A stretch of 64,000 nt of DNA from Spirochaetota bacterium (GTDB lineage Bacteria; Spirochaetota; UBA12135; COTS27; JAFLEE01). Below, one piece after another: positions 17,402 through 26,552 of this stretch (position 1 is its first letter; each line of letters opens with the position of its first letter). The stretch is from contig JAFLEE010000015.1 in the NCBI GenBank assembly GCA_017302015.1, positions 16,176 to 80,175 of the forward strand, read 5' to 3'. The position numbers and the translations under genes were made by a program. The notes beneath the pieces were generated by a model. That model was not told the DNA's origin. It saw only the letters and a program-made list of their open reading frames with translations, and made no database searches.

Positions 17402-18201
17402 TCCGGTTCATCCTTCCCGCGCGCCTCCCCGACCGCCTGTTTCTTGCGGAACGCGAGCGGCGAGGCGCCCGCGCGCTTTCGGAACAAGCGCGAAAAATAA
17501 TAGGGATCTTCGAACCCCGCCTGGCGGCCGATTTCTTCCACGGTCAAGCTCGTGGTTTTCAGGAGATTGGAGGCGTAGCGGACGCGGCGTTCCAGCAGGT
17601 ACTGCATGGGCGAGAGGCCCGTGGAGATCTTGAAGACGCGCATGAAATGGAAGCGGGAACGCCCCATCCCCTTGAGCGCCTTCTCCACGGAGAACTCGGG
17701 GTTGTGGATATTGTCGATGAGCAGGTTCTCGAGGCGGGAGACGTCGTTTTGGCCCACGGGGGCCTTCTCGATCGCGGCGATGTAATGGAGGAGCACGCCC
17801 AGGAGTTCCTCGCAGGTCGCCTCCCAGCCCCCGCGCTTCAGGTGGAACTCGCGGTCCAGGAGTTCCATGAGGGCGAGCATGGGCCGATGCTCCGGGTCGC
17901 GGGCGACCAGGGCGGTCCGGGGGTCGAGGCGGCAATCGTGGACGAGCATGGCGATGTTGGAATAGCCCCGGGCGCTATGCTCCCGGTGGGGGATGCCGGG
18001 CGGGTTGGCGACGAGGGTGCCGTCGTCGAAGGGGATCTCGCGGGCGCCGCTCCAGGCGCGGCCCGGGCCCTTGGTGTAGAGGACGAGTTCCCACTGGGCG
18101 TGGGCGTGGGCGGGGTACTCGGTGGAGAGCCGGCGCATCTTGCCGATGGCGATGAAATTGCCCATGGGCAGAGGATTCCACGAGACCGCAATTTTGTCCA
18201 T
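17398..18201 (-). CDS. AraC family transcriptional regulator (first gene of a coupled pair)
   Basis: 267 residues from the ATG at 18201; the frame stays open far upstream, but only as an antisense shadow of the glycosidase gene at 18325. The sensor domain carries the cupin pattern YPAHAHAQWELVLYTKGPG and DDGTLVANPPGIPHREHS. The DNA-binding end has FSVEKALKGMGRSRFHFMRV and the very typical VEEIGRQAGFEDPYYFSRLF, finishing FRKRAGASPLAFRKK. The stop codon overlaps the start of the next AraC gene, so both are made together. It is divergent from the glycosidase/cupin operon at 18325, its probable target. Confidence 0.92.
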   Translation of the reverse strand: MDKIAVSWNPLPMGNFIAIGKMRRLSTEYPAHAHAQWELVLYTKGPGRAWSGAREIPFDDGTLVANPPGIPHREHSARGYSNIAMLVHDCRLDPRTALVARDPEHRPMLALMELLDREFHLKRGGWEATCEELLGVLLHYIAAIEKAPVGQNDVSRLENLLIDNIHNPEFSVEKALKGMGRSRFHFMRVFKISTGLSPMQYLLERRVRYASNLLKTTSLTVEEIGRQAGFEDPYYFSRLFRKRAGASPLAFRKKQAVGEARGKDEPE

Positions 18202-18324
18202 CCCCCCGCCCTTTTCTCCATTCCCCCGGGGGGGGCCGCATCCTATCCTTAGGGCAGGCGGGCGCCCCGGGACCGCCGGCGGCGAAGGCCCGCGAACCGA
18301 CGCTCGAAACCAGGAGAAACGCCC

Positions 18325-20349
18325 ATGTCCGATTGGCAAGAACGCTGCTACGCCCGCCTCCTCATCGACAACCACATCACCGAGGACGACCCCTCGTTCA
18401 TGGCGAAGTTCGACCCCGAACGCTACGTCGCCATGGTCAAGCGCGCCGGCACCGAGGCGGCCATGGTCTATGCGACCTGCCACAACGGCAATTGCTATTA
18501 CCCGACGAAGGTCGGGCACGTCCACGCGAACCTGAAGGGACGCGACCTCTACGGCGACACCGTGAAGGCCCTGAAGCGCGAGGGCATCGTGCCCATCGCC
18601 TACTACACCAGCATCTACCACAACCATTCCGCCAAGACCCACCCGGCCTGGCGCGTGACCCACCCCAACGGCAACCAGCACAATACCCGCTATTGGTGGA
18701 GTTGCCCCAACAACGACGAATACACGGCCTTCACCATCGCCCAGATCCTCGAGGTGGTCTCCTACGACGTCGAGGGGATCTTCAACGACATGACCTTCTG
18801 GCCGGGCCTGTGCGTGTGCGCCTCGTGCCGGGCCAAGTTCCTGGCCGAGACGGGGAAGGAGATCCCGGCGCGCATCGACTGGAGGAACCCCGAATGGGTG
18901 GCCTTCCAGCGCTTCCGCGAACGCTCCATGGCGTCCTTCACCCAGAAGATCACCGCCGCCATCAAGGCGAAGAAAAACATCACGGTGACCCACCAGACGA
19001 GCACCATCACCCACGGGTGGATGAACGGCTATAGCCTGGGCATCGCGGCGGCCTGCGACTACACCTCGGGGGATTTCTACGGGGGGAAGTACCAGCACAT
19101 CCTCGGCGCCAAGATCCTCGACGCGGCCACGAAGAAGCGCCCCTACGAGTTCATGACTTCGCGCTGCGTCAACCTGCGCGACCACACCTCCATGAAGAGC
19201 GAGGCCGAACTCACCGCCGAGGCCGCCACCACCCTGGCCAACGCGGGGGCCTATTTCTTCATCGACGCCATCAACCCCGACGGCACCCTGGAAGAGGCCG
19301 TCTACGACCGCCTGGGGAGCGTGGCGAAGCGCCTCTTCCCCTTCACCGAAGCCCTCCGCCGCCACCATCCCGTGCTCACGGGCGAGAAAGCCCTCTATTA
19401 TTCGTCCTCGGCCTACGTCGACGACAACGCCGCGGCGGAACTCATCATGAGCCCGAACACCGGAAAGCCCGCGGTGGAGGAACTCACGGGAACCTCCATC
19501 ATCCTCACCCGCGCCCATATCCCGTTCCGCGCCGTCACCAGCGAAGCGCCGCTCGACGCCGGCATCGAGACGCTCGTGATGAACAATATCCTCTACACCT
19601 CGCCCGAGGAGAACGAGCGGGTGCGGGCCTTCGTCAAGGGCGGCGGCACGCTCCTGGCCACGGGGCAGACCTCGCTCCTGCGCCCCGATGGCACGGGCAC
19701 GGGGGATTTCGGCCTCGCCGACGTCTTCGGCGTCTCGTACTCCGGGAAGAAGACCAAGGGGTTCCATTACCTCTCCTTCGTCGACCACCGCGAGTTCGTC
19801 TCCTCCCATACCGCCGGGCCGCTGGTGGAGGCTAAGGGCGCCGAAGTGCTGGCGCGCATCGCCGAACCCGTGTTCGACCCGGCCGGCGAGAAGTACGCCT
19901 CCATCCACAGCAATCCCCCCGGGCCCGTCTCCGAGTTCGCCGGACTCACGGTGAACCGTTTCGGCAAGGGCCAATGCATCTACCTCTCCGCCCCGCTCTT
20001 GTCGCTCCAGCAAGACGCCCAGCAGGGCTTCGGCACCTGGCTCTTCAGGACCTACGCGCCCTCCGCCGTCGTCCTCGAGACCAACGCCCCGCCCTGCGTA
20101 GAGATCACGGTGAATATGTCCACCCTCAAACCCGCGTTCCTCGTATCATTCGTCAATTGGCAGAAGGAACTCCCAAACGTGCCGGTGCACGGCCTCACCG
20201 CGCTTCTGCGCCTGCCCGGGGGCGCCCGGGCGAAGCGCCTCACCCGGGTTTCGGACGGAACGAAGTTGGAGTTGAAGACCCAGGGAGACGCACTCCTCGT
20301 GGAAGTGCCCCTCCTCGAGACGATCGAGATGGTGGAGGTGGAGGTTTGA
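18325..20349 (+). CDS. Glycoside-hydrolase-like protein (TIM barrel plus beta-galactosidase trimerisation-like domain)
   Basis: 674 residues without signal peptide. The N-terminal about 360 residues look like a TIM barrel of the GH29/GH42-related 'hypothetical glycosyl hydrolase' type: YVAMVKRAGTEAAMVYATCH, PIAYYTSIYHNH, then VEGIFNDMTFW, whose Asp sits where such barrels keep an acidic residue, followed by CVCASCRAKF (a CxCxxC cluster). Residues about 385-550 match the flavodoxin-like beta-galactosidase trimerisation domain (ENERVRAFVKGGGTLLATGQ). The substrate is probably a galactose- or fucose-type glycoside, but this is inference. AGGAG precedes the ATG. The cupin/isomerase-like gene follows after 46 bp, and the AraC pair is divergent. 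Confidence 0.78.
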   Translation: MSDWQERCYARLLIDNHITEDDPSFMAKFDPERYVAMVKRAGTEAAMVYATCHNGNCYYPTKVGHVHANLKGRDLYGDTVKALKREGIVPIAYYTSIYHNHSAKTHPAWRVTHPNGNQHNTRYWWSCPNNDEYTAFTIAQILEVVSYDVEGIFNDMTFWPGLCVCASCRAKFLAETGKEIPARIDWRNPEWVAFQRFRERSMASFTQKITAAIKAKKNITVTHQTSTITHGWMNGYSLGIAAACDYTSGDFYGGKYQHILGAKILDAATKKRPYEFMTSRCVNLRDHTSMKSEAELTAEAATTLANAGAYFFIDAINPDGTLEEAVYDRLGSVAKRLFPFTEALRRHHPVLTGEKALYYSSSAYVDDNAAAELIMSPNTGKPAVEELTGTSIILTRAHIPFRAVTSEAPLDAGIETLVMNNILYTSPEENERVRAFVKGGGTLLATGQTSLLRPDGTGTGDFGLADVFGVSYSGKKTKGFHYLSFVDHREFVSSHTAGPLVEAKGAEVLARIAEPVFDPAGEKYASIHSNPPGPVSEFAGLTVNRFGKGQCIYLSAPLLSLQQDAQQGFGTWLFRTYAPSAVVLETNAPPCVEITVNMSTLKPAFLVSFVNWQKELPNVPVHGLTALLRLPGGARAKRLTRVSDGTKLELKTQGDALLVEVPLLETIEMVEVEV

Positions 20350-20395
20350 CCCCATCCCCCCGACCGCGAATCGCCGCCAGCAATAGGAGCATTCA

Positions 20396-21607
20396 ATGAA
20401 CCCGAAACAACTCGCCGAACGGGCCCTCGAGCAGGGCAAGGGCATCCTCAGGCTCGCGCCGAATTGGGTCCCGCGATCCTTTTGCGTGCCCGGGCGCCGA
20501 ATCAAACTGCACCCCGACGATTATTACGCCCTGGGGGGCGAACGGGGTGGGATCGATGAGCGGTGGTTCTCCTCCACCACGCCCGCCGACAACGGCCCCC
20601 TGACCGCCCCGAACGAGGGCCTGAGCAAGGTGGTGCTGCGCGACGGGGGGCATAACCTCGAGTTCACCCTGCGCGACGCAGTGGCCGAGATGAAGGGGGC
20701 CCTCATCGGGGAACGGCTTTGGAAGGAGCACGGGTCTTGGCCCATGTATTCCAAGTTCTTCGATAACCTGGGCCCCCTGCCCCACCATGTGCACCACCGG
20801 GAAGCCCACGCGGCCCGCGTGGGGCAAAAAGGGAAGCCAGAGGCTTACTATTTCCCGCCCCAGGTGAACAACCATGGCGGCGATTTTCCCTTCACGTTCT
20901 TCGGTTTCCAGCCCGGCGTCACCAAGGATCGGGTGAAAGAATGCCTGGTGAACTTCACCAAGGGCGACAATAAGATCACGAACCTCTCCCAGGCCTTCCG
21001 CTTGGAGCCGGGCACGGGATGGGACGTTCCCCCCGGCGTGCTCCACGCCCCCGGAAGCCTCTGCACCTACGAACCGCAGAAGGCTTCCGATGTCTACGCG
21101 ATGTACCAGTCATTGGTAAACAACCAGGTCATCCCCGATTCTCTCCTTTGGAAGGATACGCCGCCCGAGAAGAAGGGCGATTTCGACTACCTCATGGACG
21201 TGCTCGATTGGGATCTCAATGTCGATCCCGACTTCGCCGGGAAGCATTTCATGCGGCCCAAACCCGTGAAATCTCCCGCCGCCATGTCGCAGGAGGGCTA
21301 CCTCGAGTCGTGGATCTGCTACAAATCCGACGCCTTCAGCGCCAAGGAACTCACCGTGCTCCCGGGGCGCACCATGACGATCAAGGATCCGGCCGCCTAC
21401 GGGCTCATCCTGATGCAGGGTTTCGGCACCCTCGGGGTCTGGCAAGCGAGCACGCCCGCCCTGATCCGCTATGGCGACCTCACCGATGACGAGTTCTTCG
21501 TGGGAGAGGCCGCGGCGAAGGAGGGGGTGAAGATCGTCAACCTCTCCCAGACGGAGCCCTTGGTGATGCTCAAGCATTTCGGGCCGGGGAATCCGGAGTT
21601 GAAATAG
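20396..21607 (+). CDS. Mannose-6-phosphate-isomerase-like cupin protein
   Basis: 403 residues, soluble. LGPLPHHVHHREAHAARVG near residue 125 provides His and Glu residues arranged as in the zinc site of type I phosphomannose isomerases, and GTGWDVPPGVLHAPGSLCTY near 205 gives the later His of that cupin. A second beta-sandwich follows at about 300-400. The usual enzyme interconverts mannose 6-phosphate and fructose 6-phosphate; this branch, commonly found next to glycosidases, may act on a different sugar. TAGGAG stands 8 bp before the ATG and the gene follows the glycosidase by 46 bp, so the two should be one operon. Confidence 0.78.
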   Translation: MNPKQLAERALEQGKGILRLAPNWVPRSFCVPGRRIKLHPDDYYALGGERGGIDERWFSSTTPADNGPLTAPNEGLSKVVLRDGGHNLEFTLRDAVAEMKGALIGERLWKEHGSWPMYSKFFDNLGPLPHHVHHREAHAARVGQKGKPEAYYFPPQVNNHGGDFPFTFFGFQPGVTKDRVKECLVNFTKGDNKITNLSQAFRLEPGTGWDVPPGVLHAPGSLCTYEPQKASDVYAMYQSLVNNQVIPDSLLWKDTPPEKKGDFDYLMDVLDWDLNVDPDFAGKHFMRPKPVKSPAAMSQEGYLESWICYKSDAFSAKELTVLPGRTMTIKDPAAYGLILMQGFGTLGVWQASTPALIRYGDLTDDEFFVGEAAAKEGVKIVNLSQTEPLVMLKHFGPGNPELK

Positions 21608-21752
21608 GGAAGGGGGATCCTCGGGCGCACTTCGCACCGTCCGGGGAGGGGTCCTGGATGGCGCGAAGCGCTGCTTTTGTCCTGTTTTCGTTTAACAAGT
21701 GAATCGAGCCACTTAGCATCCGAGTGTCGATTCAGGGATTCCCCTAGGATGA

Positions 21753-21758
21753 TAGTAT
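21753..21758 (+). promoter_or_regulatory. Putative leaderless -10 element (TAGTAT)
   Basis: TAGTAT lies 7 bp before the ATG at 21766 with no ribosome site. The preceding gap from 21608 holds a GC-rich stretch and then a short AT-richer segment; nothing else is seen. Confidence 0.45.
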
Positions 21759-21765
21759 TGCGATC

Positions 21766-22626
21766 ATGCTTGGAAGGATCCTCCTCCCGATCGCCCTCCT
21801 CCTCGGTCTGCTGTCGGCCAGGCCCTATTTCGATATCCTCGAATCGGGGGAACTCCGAGTGGGGATTCGGGTGCGCACCGGCGTGCTCGGGGCGGACCTA
21901 AAATCGGGCTTCCATTACGACTTGGCCAAGGCCTTCGCCCTGGAGCACGGGCGCCTCGCGGTGAAACTCGTCGTCAAGACGGCGATCAAGGATTATTTCG
22001 CGCCCGGCATCTGGGACGAAGTCGACGTGGTGGCCGACAACCTCACCCAGACCGCGGAACGCCTCGAGAAGGTCGATTTCGTCACCGTGATGCCCACCAG
22101 TTACGTGCTCGTCGTTCCCAAGGGGCGCACCGCCCGGGAAGCCAAGGCGACCCTCTCCGCCCAGAAGATCATCGTCTGCCAAGACACGTCCTATTTCAAT
22201 GAAATCCGGGCCAACGAGAGCGACCGCATCTGGGGCAAGAAGTACCAGTATTTCTTCTCCGCCACGGCCAACGACCAGGTCGCCGACCTGTTAGCCGGCA
22301 AGGGAACGGTGACCATCCTCGACGCCAATCTCGCCCTTCCCTTCATCAACGAGATCGACCAACTCGAGAACGCCTCCATCGGGACCGTCCAAAAGATCGG
22401 CTGGGCCGTCCCCAAGGGGCAGACCTCCCTCGCCGCCCGCCTCGGCCCCTTTTTCTCCACGATCAAGCGGAGCGGGGCCTTCCAGGAACTCTGGTCCAAG
22501 GCCAGCCCTCGACTTTCCTATTTAGAATACCTCAAGCTCCTCGACGCCCGGGATGATGATTTCGACATCCCCCATCGCGGCGAAATCGATAAACTCATCC
22601 GAGAACGCCTGGCGACGCCCCCCTGA
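21766..22626 (+). CDS. Periplasmic amino-acid-type solute-binding protein (SBP_bac_3 family)
   Basis: 286 residues. A signal peptide (RILLPIALLLGLLSARP) leads into ILESGELRVGIRVRTG, the standard opening of family 3 binding proteins. GFHYDLAKAFALEHGRLAVKL, then WDEVDVVADNLTQTAERLEKVDF (family 'g..D.i....t.T.eR...v.Fs') and the second-lobe DQVADLLAGKGTVTILDAN follow in the right order. These proteins bind amino acids, small organic acids or related solutes, or act as sensor inputs. No permease or ATPase lies beside it, so it may serve another locus. No lipobox is seen. The surface operon starts 170 bp later. Confidence 0.85.
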   Translation: MLGRILLPIALLLGLLSARPYFDILESGELRVGIRVRTGVLGADLKSGFHYDLAKAFALEHGRLAVKLVVKTAIKDYFAPGIWDEVDVVADNLTQTAERLEKVDFVTVMPTSYVLVVPKGRTAREAKATLSAQKIIVCQDTSYFNEIRANESDRIWGKKYQYFFSATANDQVADLLAGKGTVTILDANLALPFINEIDQLENASIGTVQKIGWAVPKGQTSLAARLGPFFSTIKRSGAFQELWSKASPRLSYLEYLKLLDARDDDFDIPHRGEIDKLIRERLATPP

Positions 22627-22796
22627 CCCCCTCGGCCCAGAACAGGCCGTAGGCCGTGCGACCTCGTCGACTTGTGATCTTTTTTGCGAATTTACGGATA
22701 TTTTAGTAGATTCCCTTAGTAAACAATGGTACATTTTAGGCGTTTTCTGTAATGTTTTTCCTGACACCGGGCTAAGCGTGTTGAAATAGTACCCCC
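22627..22796. promoter_or_regulatory. AT-rich promoter region of the surface-protein operon
   Basis: The region is strikingly AT-rich against the surrounding DNA, with T runs and repeated TTTTTTG/ATTTTAG-type segments between 22676 and 22760. CTGACA (22761-22766) and AATAGT (22785-22790) are 18 bp apart and could be -35 and -10 boxes. The latter ends 6 bp before the ATG at 22797, again a leaderless arrangement. The AT-rich stretch further upstream would suit an UP element or a nucleoid-protein site. Confidence 0.45.
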
Positions 22797-23885
22797 ATGA
22801 ACCTCCCAGTGAAAGGACTTCCTCTCTTCGCCTTGGCCGTTTCCCTGTGGAATTGCGCTCCGGTCGCCGTTCCCTTCACCCCGTCGCGCACCACCAATAC
22901 CTATACCAACCTCATCATCACCACGAATTGGCGGGCCGTCTTCCAATCCGCGGTGGGGGTGGCCGGGCTTCCGCCCAATCTGCAGAATCCCAACGGCGTC
23001 GTCGTGGTGCCCGATACCACGACCCCGAATAGCCTCTGGCACCTCTACGTCTCCGACTCGGTGAACAACCAGGTCGTGCATTATTCCTATGACGGCACGA
23101 ACGCGACCTACCTCAATTATGTCAACGTGCCCGTGATGGGCGCTCCCCAACTCATGTGCACCAACGCCTCCGGAACCCAACTCTTCGTCATCGAGAACAC
23201 CGTGCGTGTCTCCATCTGGGGCCCCATCGGATCATCCGCCCAGCCGACCAATACGTTCCCCTATTTCTATTCCCTGGGCAATAGCAGCGGGGTCGGGCAA
23301 TGCAGCACGACCATCGGGGGGATCTACGTCAACCCGGCGGGCACCCTCTTCGTGGCCGACCGCGGCAATAGCCGGGTGCAGAGTTATACCAACCTGCCGC
23401 CGGGGGGCATCAATACCATCCCCAATTTCTACCACTTGGGGACCCTCTACCTGGGCGTCACGCTCAACCAGCCCTGGGCCGTGCACGATTCGCGGGACGG
23501 CAACCTCTACATCGTCGACAGCCTCAATAACCGCATCATCAAGACCGACTACGACTTCAATATGATGGGCTTCGTCTTCAACGCCCTCACCACCCCCGGG
23601 GTCTTCAACCAGATGGGCGATTTCGCCGTCAATAGCGCCGGGCACCTCCTCGTCGCCGACCGCAATAACCACCGGGTCGTCCGCATGGATGCGGCGGGCA
23701 ACGTGCTCGAGACGATCGGCGGATTGGGCTACGCGCCGGGCCCCGGGCTCTACCTTCCCCTCGGCGTCGCGGTCGACAACCTCGACCGCACCTATATCGT
23801 CGACCAGAACAATAACCGCGTCTGCATCTACACCAATATCCTCACCACCGTGGTCACCACCAATAGTTCGTTGATCTTGTACTAG
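22797..23885 (+). CDS. NHL-repeat lipoprotein, first gene of the surface operon
   Basis: 362 residues. A signal peptide ends in the lipobox-like SLWNC (Cys at about 20), so the mature protein is probably lipid-anchored. The rest is a beta-propeller built from NHL-type blades, each marked by a 'D..N.RV..Y' motif: DSVNNQVVHYS, DRGNSRVQSYT, DSLNNRIIKTD, DRNNHRVVRMD and DQNNNRVCIYT. Asn and Thr are strongly enriched, and the C-terminus is a Thr/Asn/Ser-rich tail. NHL propellers usually bind proteins or glycans. It is followed after 8 bp by a paralogue. Role in a cell-surface complex is inferred from the operon. Confidence 0.88.
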   Translation: MNLPVKGLPLFALAVSLWNCAPVAVPFTPSRTTNTYTNLIITTNWRAVFQSAVGVAGLPPNLQNPNGVVVVPDTTTPNSLWHLYVSDSVNNQVVHYSYDGTNATYLNYVNVPVMGAPQLMCTNASGTQLFVIENTVRVSIWGPIGSSAQPTNTFPYFYSLGNSSGVGQCSTTIGGIYVNPAGTLFVADRGNSRVQSYTNLPPGGINTIPNFYHLGTLYLGVTLNQPWAVHDSRDGNLYIVDSLNNRIIKTDYDFNMMGFVFNALTTPGVFNQMGDFAVNSAGHLLVADRNNHRVVRMDAAGNVLETIGGLGYAPGPGLYLPLGVAVDNLDRTYIVDQNNNRVCIYTNILTTVVTTNSSLILY

Positions 23886-23893
23886 GGGATCCC

Positions 23894-25108
23894 ATGAGCA
23901 CCGCGCGCCCCCGATCTTTCGCCCCCGCCCCGGCGGGCCGCCGCGGCGGGCTCCTCCGCCATGCGGCCCTCTTCTTCCTGCTATGCCTCCTCGGGGCCTG
24001 CACCGCCGACCGGGCCCTCAGTCCGACCGCCCCCTACGTGACCAACGGGACGGTCGTCCCCAACCCCGGGAGCGCCACGGGTCAGGTCGTCGAGAGGACC
24101 AACGTCGTGACCGCGACGAATTACCGGTATGTCTACGTCGCGAGCTACGCCACCGTGCCCGGACCGCTCCCGAAATTTAGCGGTCCCGTCGGCATCCTCG
24201 TCGCCGGGGCGTCCCCCAACAAGCGCATCTATGTCAGCGACGCCAACAACCAAGTCATCTTCCATTTCCTGTACGACGGCGCCTTCACCATCGGGGCGCC
24301 CACATGGACCGCGGTGGCATCCGCCGTGCAATTGATGACGCTGGACGCGGCGGGGAACCTGTGGGTCCCCGATTCCACCCTCAATCGGATCGTCGTCTAC
24401 GGGAACATCGGCCTCGGCTTGCCCACGCCGCTCTATACCAACCTGCTGACGAGCGGGTCCGCCCCGGGCTATCTCGGCGCGACCCCCGGGACCGCCCTCG
24501 CCCTGCCGTCGGGGATGATCCTGGTCTGCGACCGGGGGAACAACCGGTTGATGAGCTTCACGAACGTGTCGTCGCCGCCGAATAAGTCGACCAATATCTC
24601 GACGAATTTCTTCTTCAACATGGCCCTCAATTTCGGCCTCCTCAACCTGAACGCGCCCACCACGCTCCGCCCCAATTTCATCAATAACGGCGCGCAAAAT
24701 TACCTCGCGGTGGACCAGGGCAATAACCGCCTGCTCGAAATCGACAGCAATTTCAATCTCGTGCGCATCATGGGGAACCCGACGACCACCGCCGCCGCCT
24801 CCGGGGGCGCAAACACCTTCAACGCGATGATCGACGTGGCCACCAATACCCTCCGGCATTATTTGGTGGTCGACCGCAATAACCACCGCGTCATCCGCCT
24901 CAATAGCGACGGTTACGTCATGGAAATCATCGGGGGATATAATTCCTCCCCCGCCAACGGCATGTTCTTCAACCCCTACGGCATCTGGGTCGACGGCGAC
25001 GACCTGATGTACGTCGTCGACCAGGGCAATAACCGCTTCCAGGTCTTCACCAACACCGTCACCAACCAAATCGTCACCAACATCGTCCGGACCTGGAGCA
25101 ATTACTGA
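23894..25108 (+). CDS. NHL-repeat lipoprotein, paralogue of the preceding gene
   Basis: 404 residues. A twin-arginine-free signal peptide with basic start (RRGGLLRHAALFFLLCLLGAC) ends in the lipobox LGAC at about residue 36. It has the same propeller plan as its neighbour: DANNQVIFHF, DSTLNRIVVYG, DRGNNRLMSFT, DQGNNRLLEID, DRNNHRVIRLN and DQGNNRFQVFT, ending in a Thr/Asn-rich tail closing with Tyr. The two genes look like an old tandem duplication. A GGGGA ribosome site lies at the gap and the next gene starts 1 bp after the stop. Probable lipoprotein of the outer leaflet or periplasm. Confidence 0.88.
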   Translation: MSTARPRSFAPAPAGRRGGLLRHAALFFLLCLLGACTADRALSPTAPYVTNGTVVPNPGSATGQVVERTNVVTATNYRYVYVASYATVPGPLPKFSGPVGILVAGASPNKRIYVSDANNQVIFHFLYDGAFTIGAPTWTAVASAVQLMTLDAAGNLWVPDSTLNRIVVYGNIGLGLPTPLYTNLLTSGSAPGYLGATPGTALALPSGMILVCDRGNNRLMSFTNVSSPPNKSTNISTNFFFNMALNFGLLNLNAPTTLRPNFINNGAQNYLAVDQGNNRLLEIDSNFNLVRIMGNPTTTAAASGGANTFNAMIDVATNTLRHYLVVDRNNHRVIRLNSDGYVMEIIGGYNSSPANGMFFNPYGIWVDGDDLMYVVDQGNNRFQVFTNTVTNQIVTNIVRTWSNY

Positions 25109-25109
25109 C

Positions 25110-26552
25110 ATGGGCGGCCCCGGCGCCTTCCCGATCTCCCGGCCGCGCGCGGCGCGGCGCGCACGGTTCCTCCCGTTCGCGCTCGCCCTGTGCTTGGCTC
25201 CGATGGCCCACGCCTTCGTCTACACCAATTTCTACAACGGGCCCTTCATCACCACCACGGCCATCTCCAATTTCCCCTGGAAGATCTACCTCGGGTCTTC
25301 GCGGGTCTACGACGGCAACCAGAAACTCGACGGCAACGCCGGGGGCGCCCTCGACGCCGATTACCCGATCTACTTCATGGATATCGCCCCGCGCCTCACG
25401 GCCATGCACCGGGCCCTGGGCTTCATCGACATCCTCGTCTCGTGCGATATCGACCCGCTCACGGTGCCCTGGCGCATGTACGGCTCCACCGACCAGCGAA
25501 ATGACAACGACCTGCGCGCCGTCGACGGCAGTTCCACCCTCTGGCCCCTGGCCGACACGAATTACCGCGTCATCTTCCGGACCGGGAACGCGGGCGCCAG
25601 CCTCTCCTATAATAACGCCAGCCTCTGGCTTTCCACCACCAATCCCAACCTGGGGGCCCATACCTACGTCGCCCGCTCGGGGGAGTTCGTCGTCGCGCGC
25701 TTCCTCGTGCCGCGCAACCCGGCTTCGGTCTACGGGATCTTCCTGGGGAAGCAGAACATCCGCACGGGCCCCATCGGGGCGGAGGGCGGGACCACCAAGA
25801 CGTGGACGGTGAAGGTCCATGTGTTCACCACCGCCATCGCCAACCTGCTCATCCCCCGCATCGACGTCATCGGACCCCCCATGGACGGCGCCTGGATCTC
25901 GGTGGTGGCCGATTCCAGCGCCTTCAAGTTCGCCCCCACCCGGCGCATCCAGGTGCCGGCGAACGTGCCCGTGACGTTCACCACCAGCAATTCGTATAAC
26001 GGCACCGGGGCTCCGGTGACCAATTGGCAATGGGACGTCAACGGCACGGGCGTGTGGCTGAGCGGAGGCGACACGATCACCACGACCTACGGCGCCAAAG
26101 GGCTCTATAACGTCTATGTTCGCCTCGCCGCGAGCAACGTCTGCGCCACCAATAACGGGGAGCCGGTGGACTCCAGCAATAATTTCGCCGCCCAGCGCCC
26201 CGCCCTCACCCCCGCGTCGCTGCCGCTCTACCTCGAGGTGATCGACCCGCCCGGCCTCAAGTCCCTCTCCGTCGCCCGGCCCGCCCCCTTCGTCATCGGC
26301 CTCGAACCCGAAGTCCAATGGGATCTCGCCCTCGATGCGGCGGTGCCCGACTGCTCCGCCACCATCCACCGCCTCGACGGCGTGCTCGTGAAGCAGCTAT
26401 GGCAGACCCAGATGCCCCAGGGCCTTTGGACCGTGCGCTGGGACGGAACGGACGCGAAGGGCAACCTCGTCGGCGAGGGCATCTATTACCTGCGCGTGGC
26501 CGCGGGTGCCCAGTCGTTCGTTCGGAAATGCCACGTCGCGAGGCTCCTGTGA
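25110..26552 (+). CDS. Secreted protein with PKD-like and FlgD/Por-secretion-like C-terminal domain
   Basis: 480 residues. Signal peptide (FLPFALALCLAPMAHAF, about residues 20-37), then a Thr/Asn-rich beta region. A PKD-like fold near 290-345 shows VTNWQWDVNGTGVW and TITTTYGAKGLYNVYVRL, the family's 'W.f..dG...' and 'yt.pG.Y.V.l'. The end (about 405-480) is an FlgD-Ig-like module: VLVKQLWQTQMPQGLWTVRW and GNLVGEGIYYLRVAAG, like the C-terminal sorting domains of several phyla. Such modules either act in flagellar hooks or as export/anchor signals; here the second is more likely. It starts 1 bp after the upstream stop, and its stop overlaps the next start as GTGA. Confidence 0.82.
   Translation: MGGPGAFPISRPRAARRARFLPFALALCLAPMAHAFVYTNFYNGPFITTTAISNFPWKIYLGSSRVYDGNQKLDGNAGGALDADYPIYFMDIAPRLTAMHRALGFIDILVSCDIDPLTVPWRMYGSTDQRNDNDLRAVDGSSTLWPLADTNYRVIFRTGNAGASLSYNNASLWLSTTNPNLGAHTYVARSGEFVVARFLVPRNPASVYGIFLGKQNIRTGPIGAEGGTTKTWTVKVHVFTTAIANLLIPRIDVIGPPMDGAWISVVADSSAFKFAPTRRIQVPANVPVTFTTSNSYNGTGAPVTNWQWDVNGTGVWLSGGDTITTTYGAKGLYNVYVRLAASNVCATNNGEPVDSSNNFAAQRPALTPASLPLYLEVIDPPGLKSLSVARPAPFVIGLEPEVQWDLALDAAVPDCSATIHRLDGVLVKQLWQTQMPQGLWTVRWDGTDAKGNLVGEGIYYLRVAAGAQSFVRKCHVARLL

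Noticed and set aside
18202-20013. Upstream extension of the AraC frame (minus strand) over the glycosidase gene
   Set aside because: The part before the ATG at 18201 is His/Gly/Val-rich shadow sequence; the plus-strand glycosidase has recognisable motifs.
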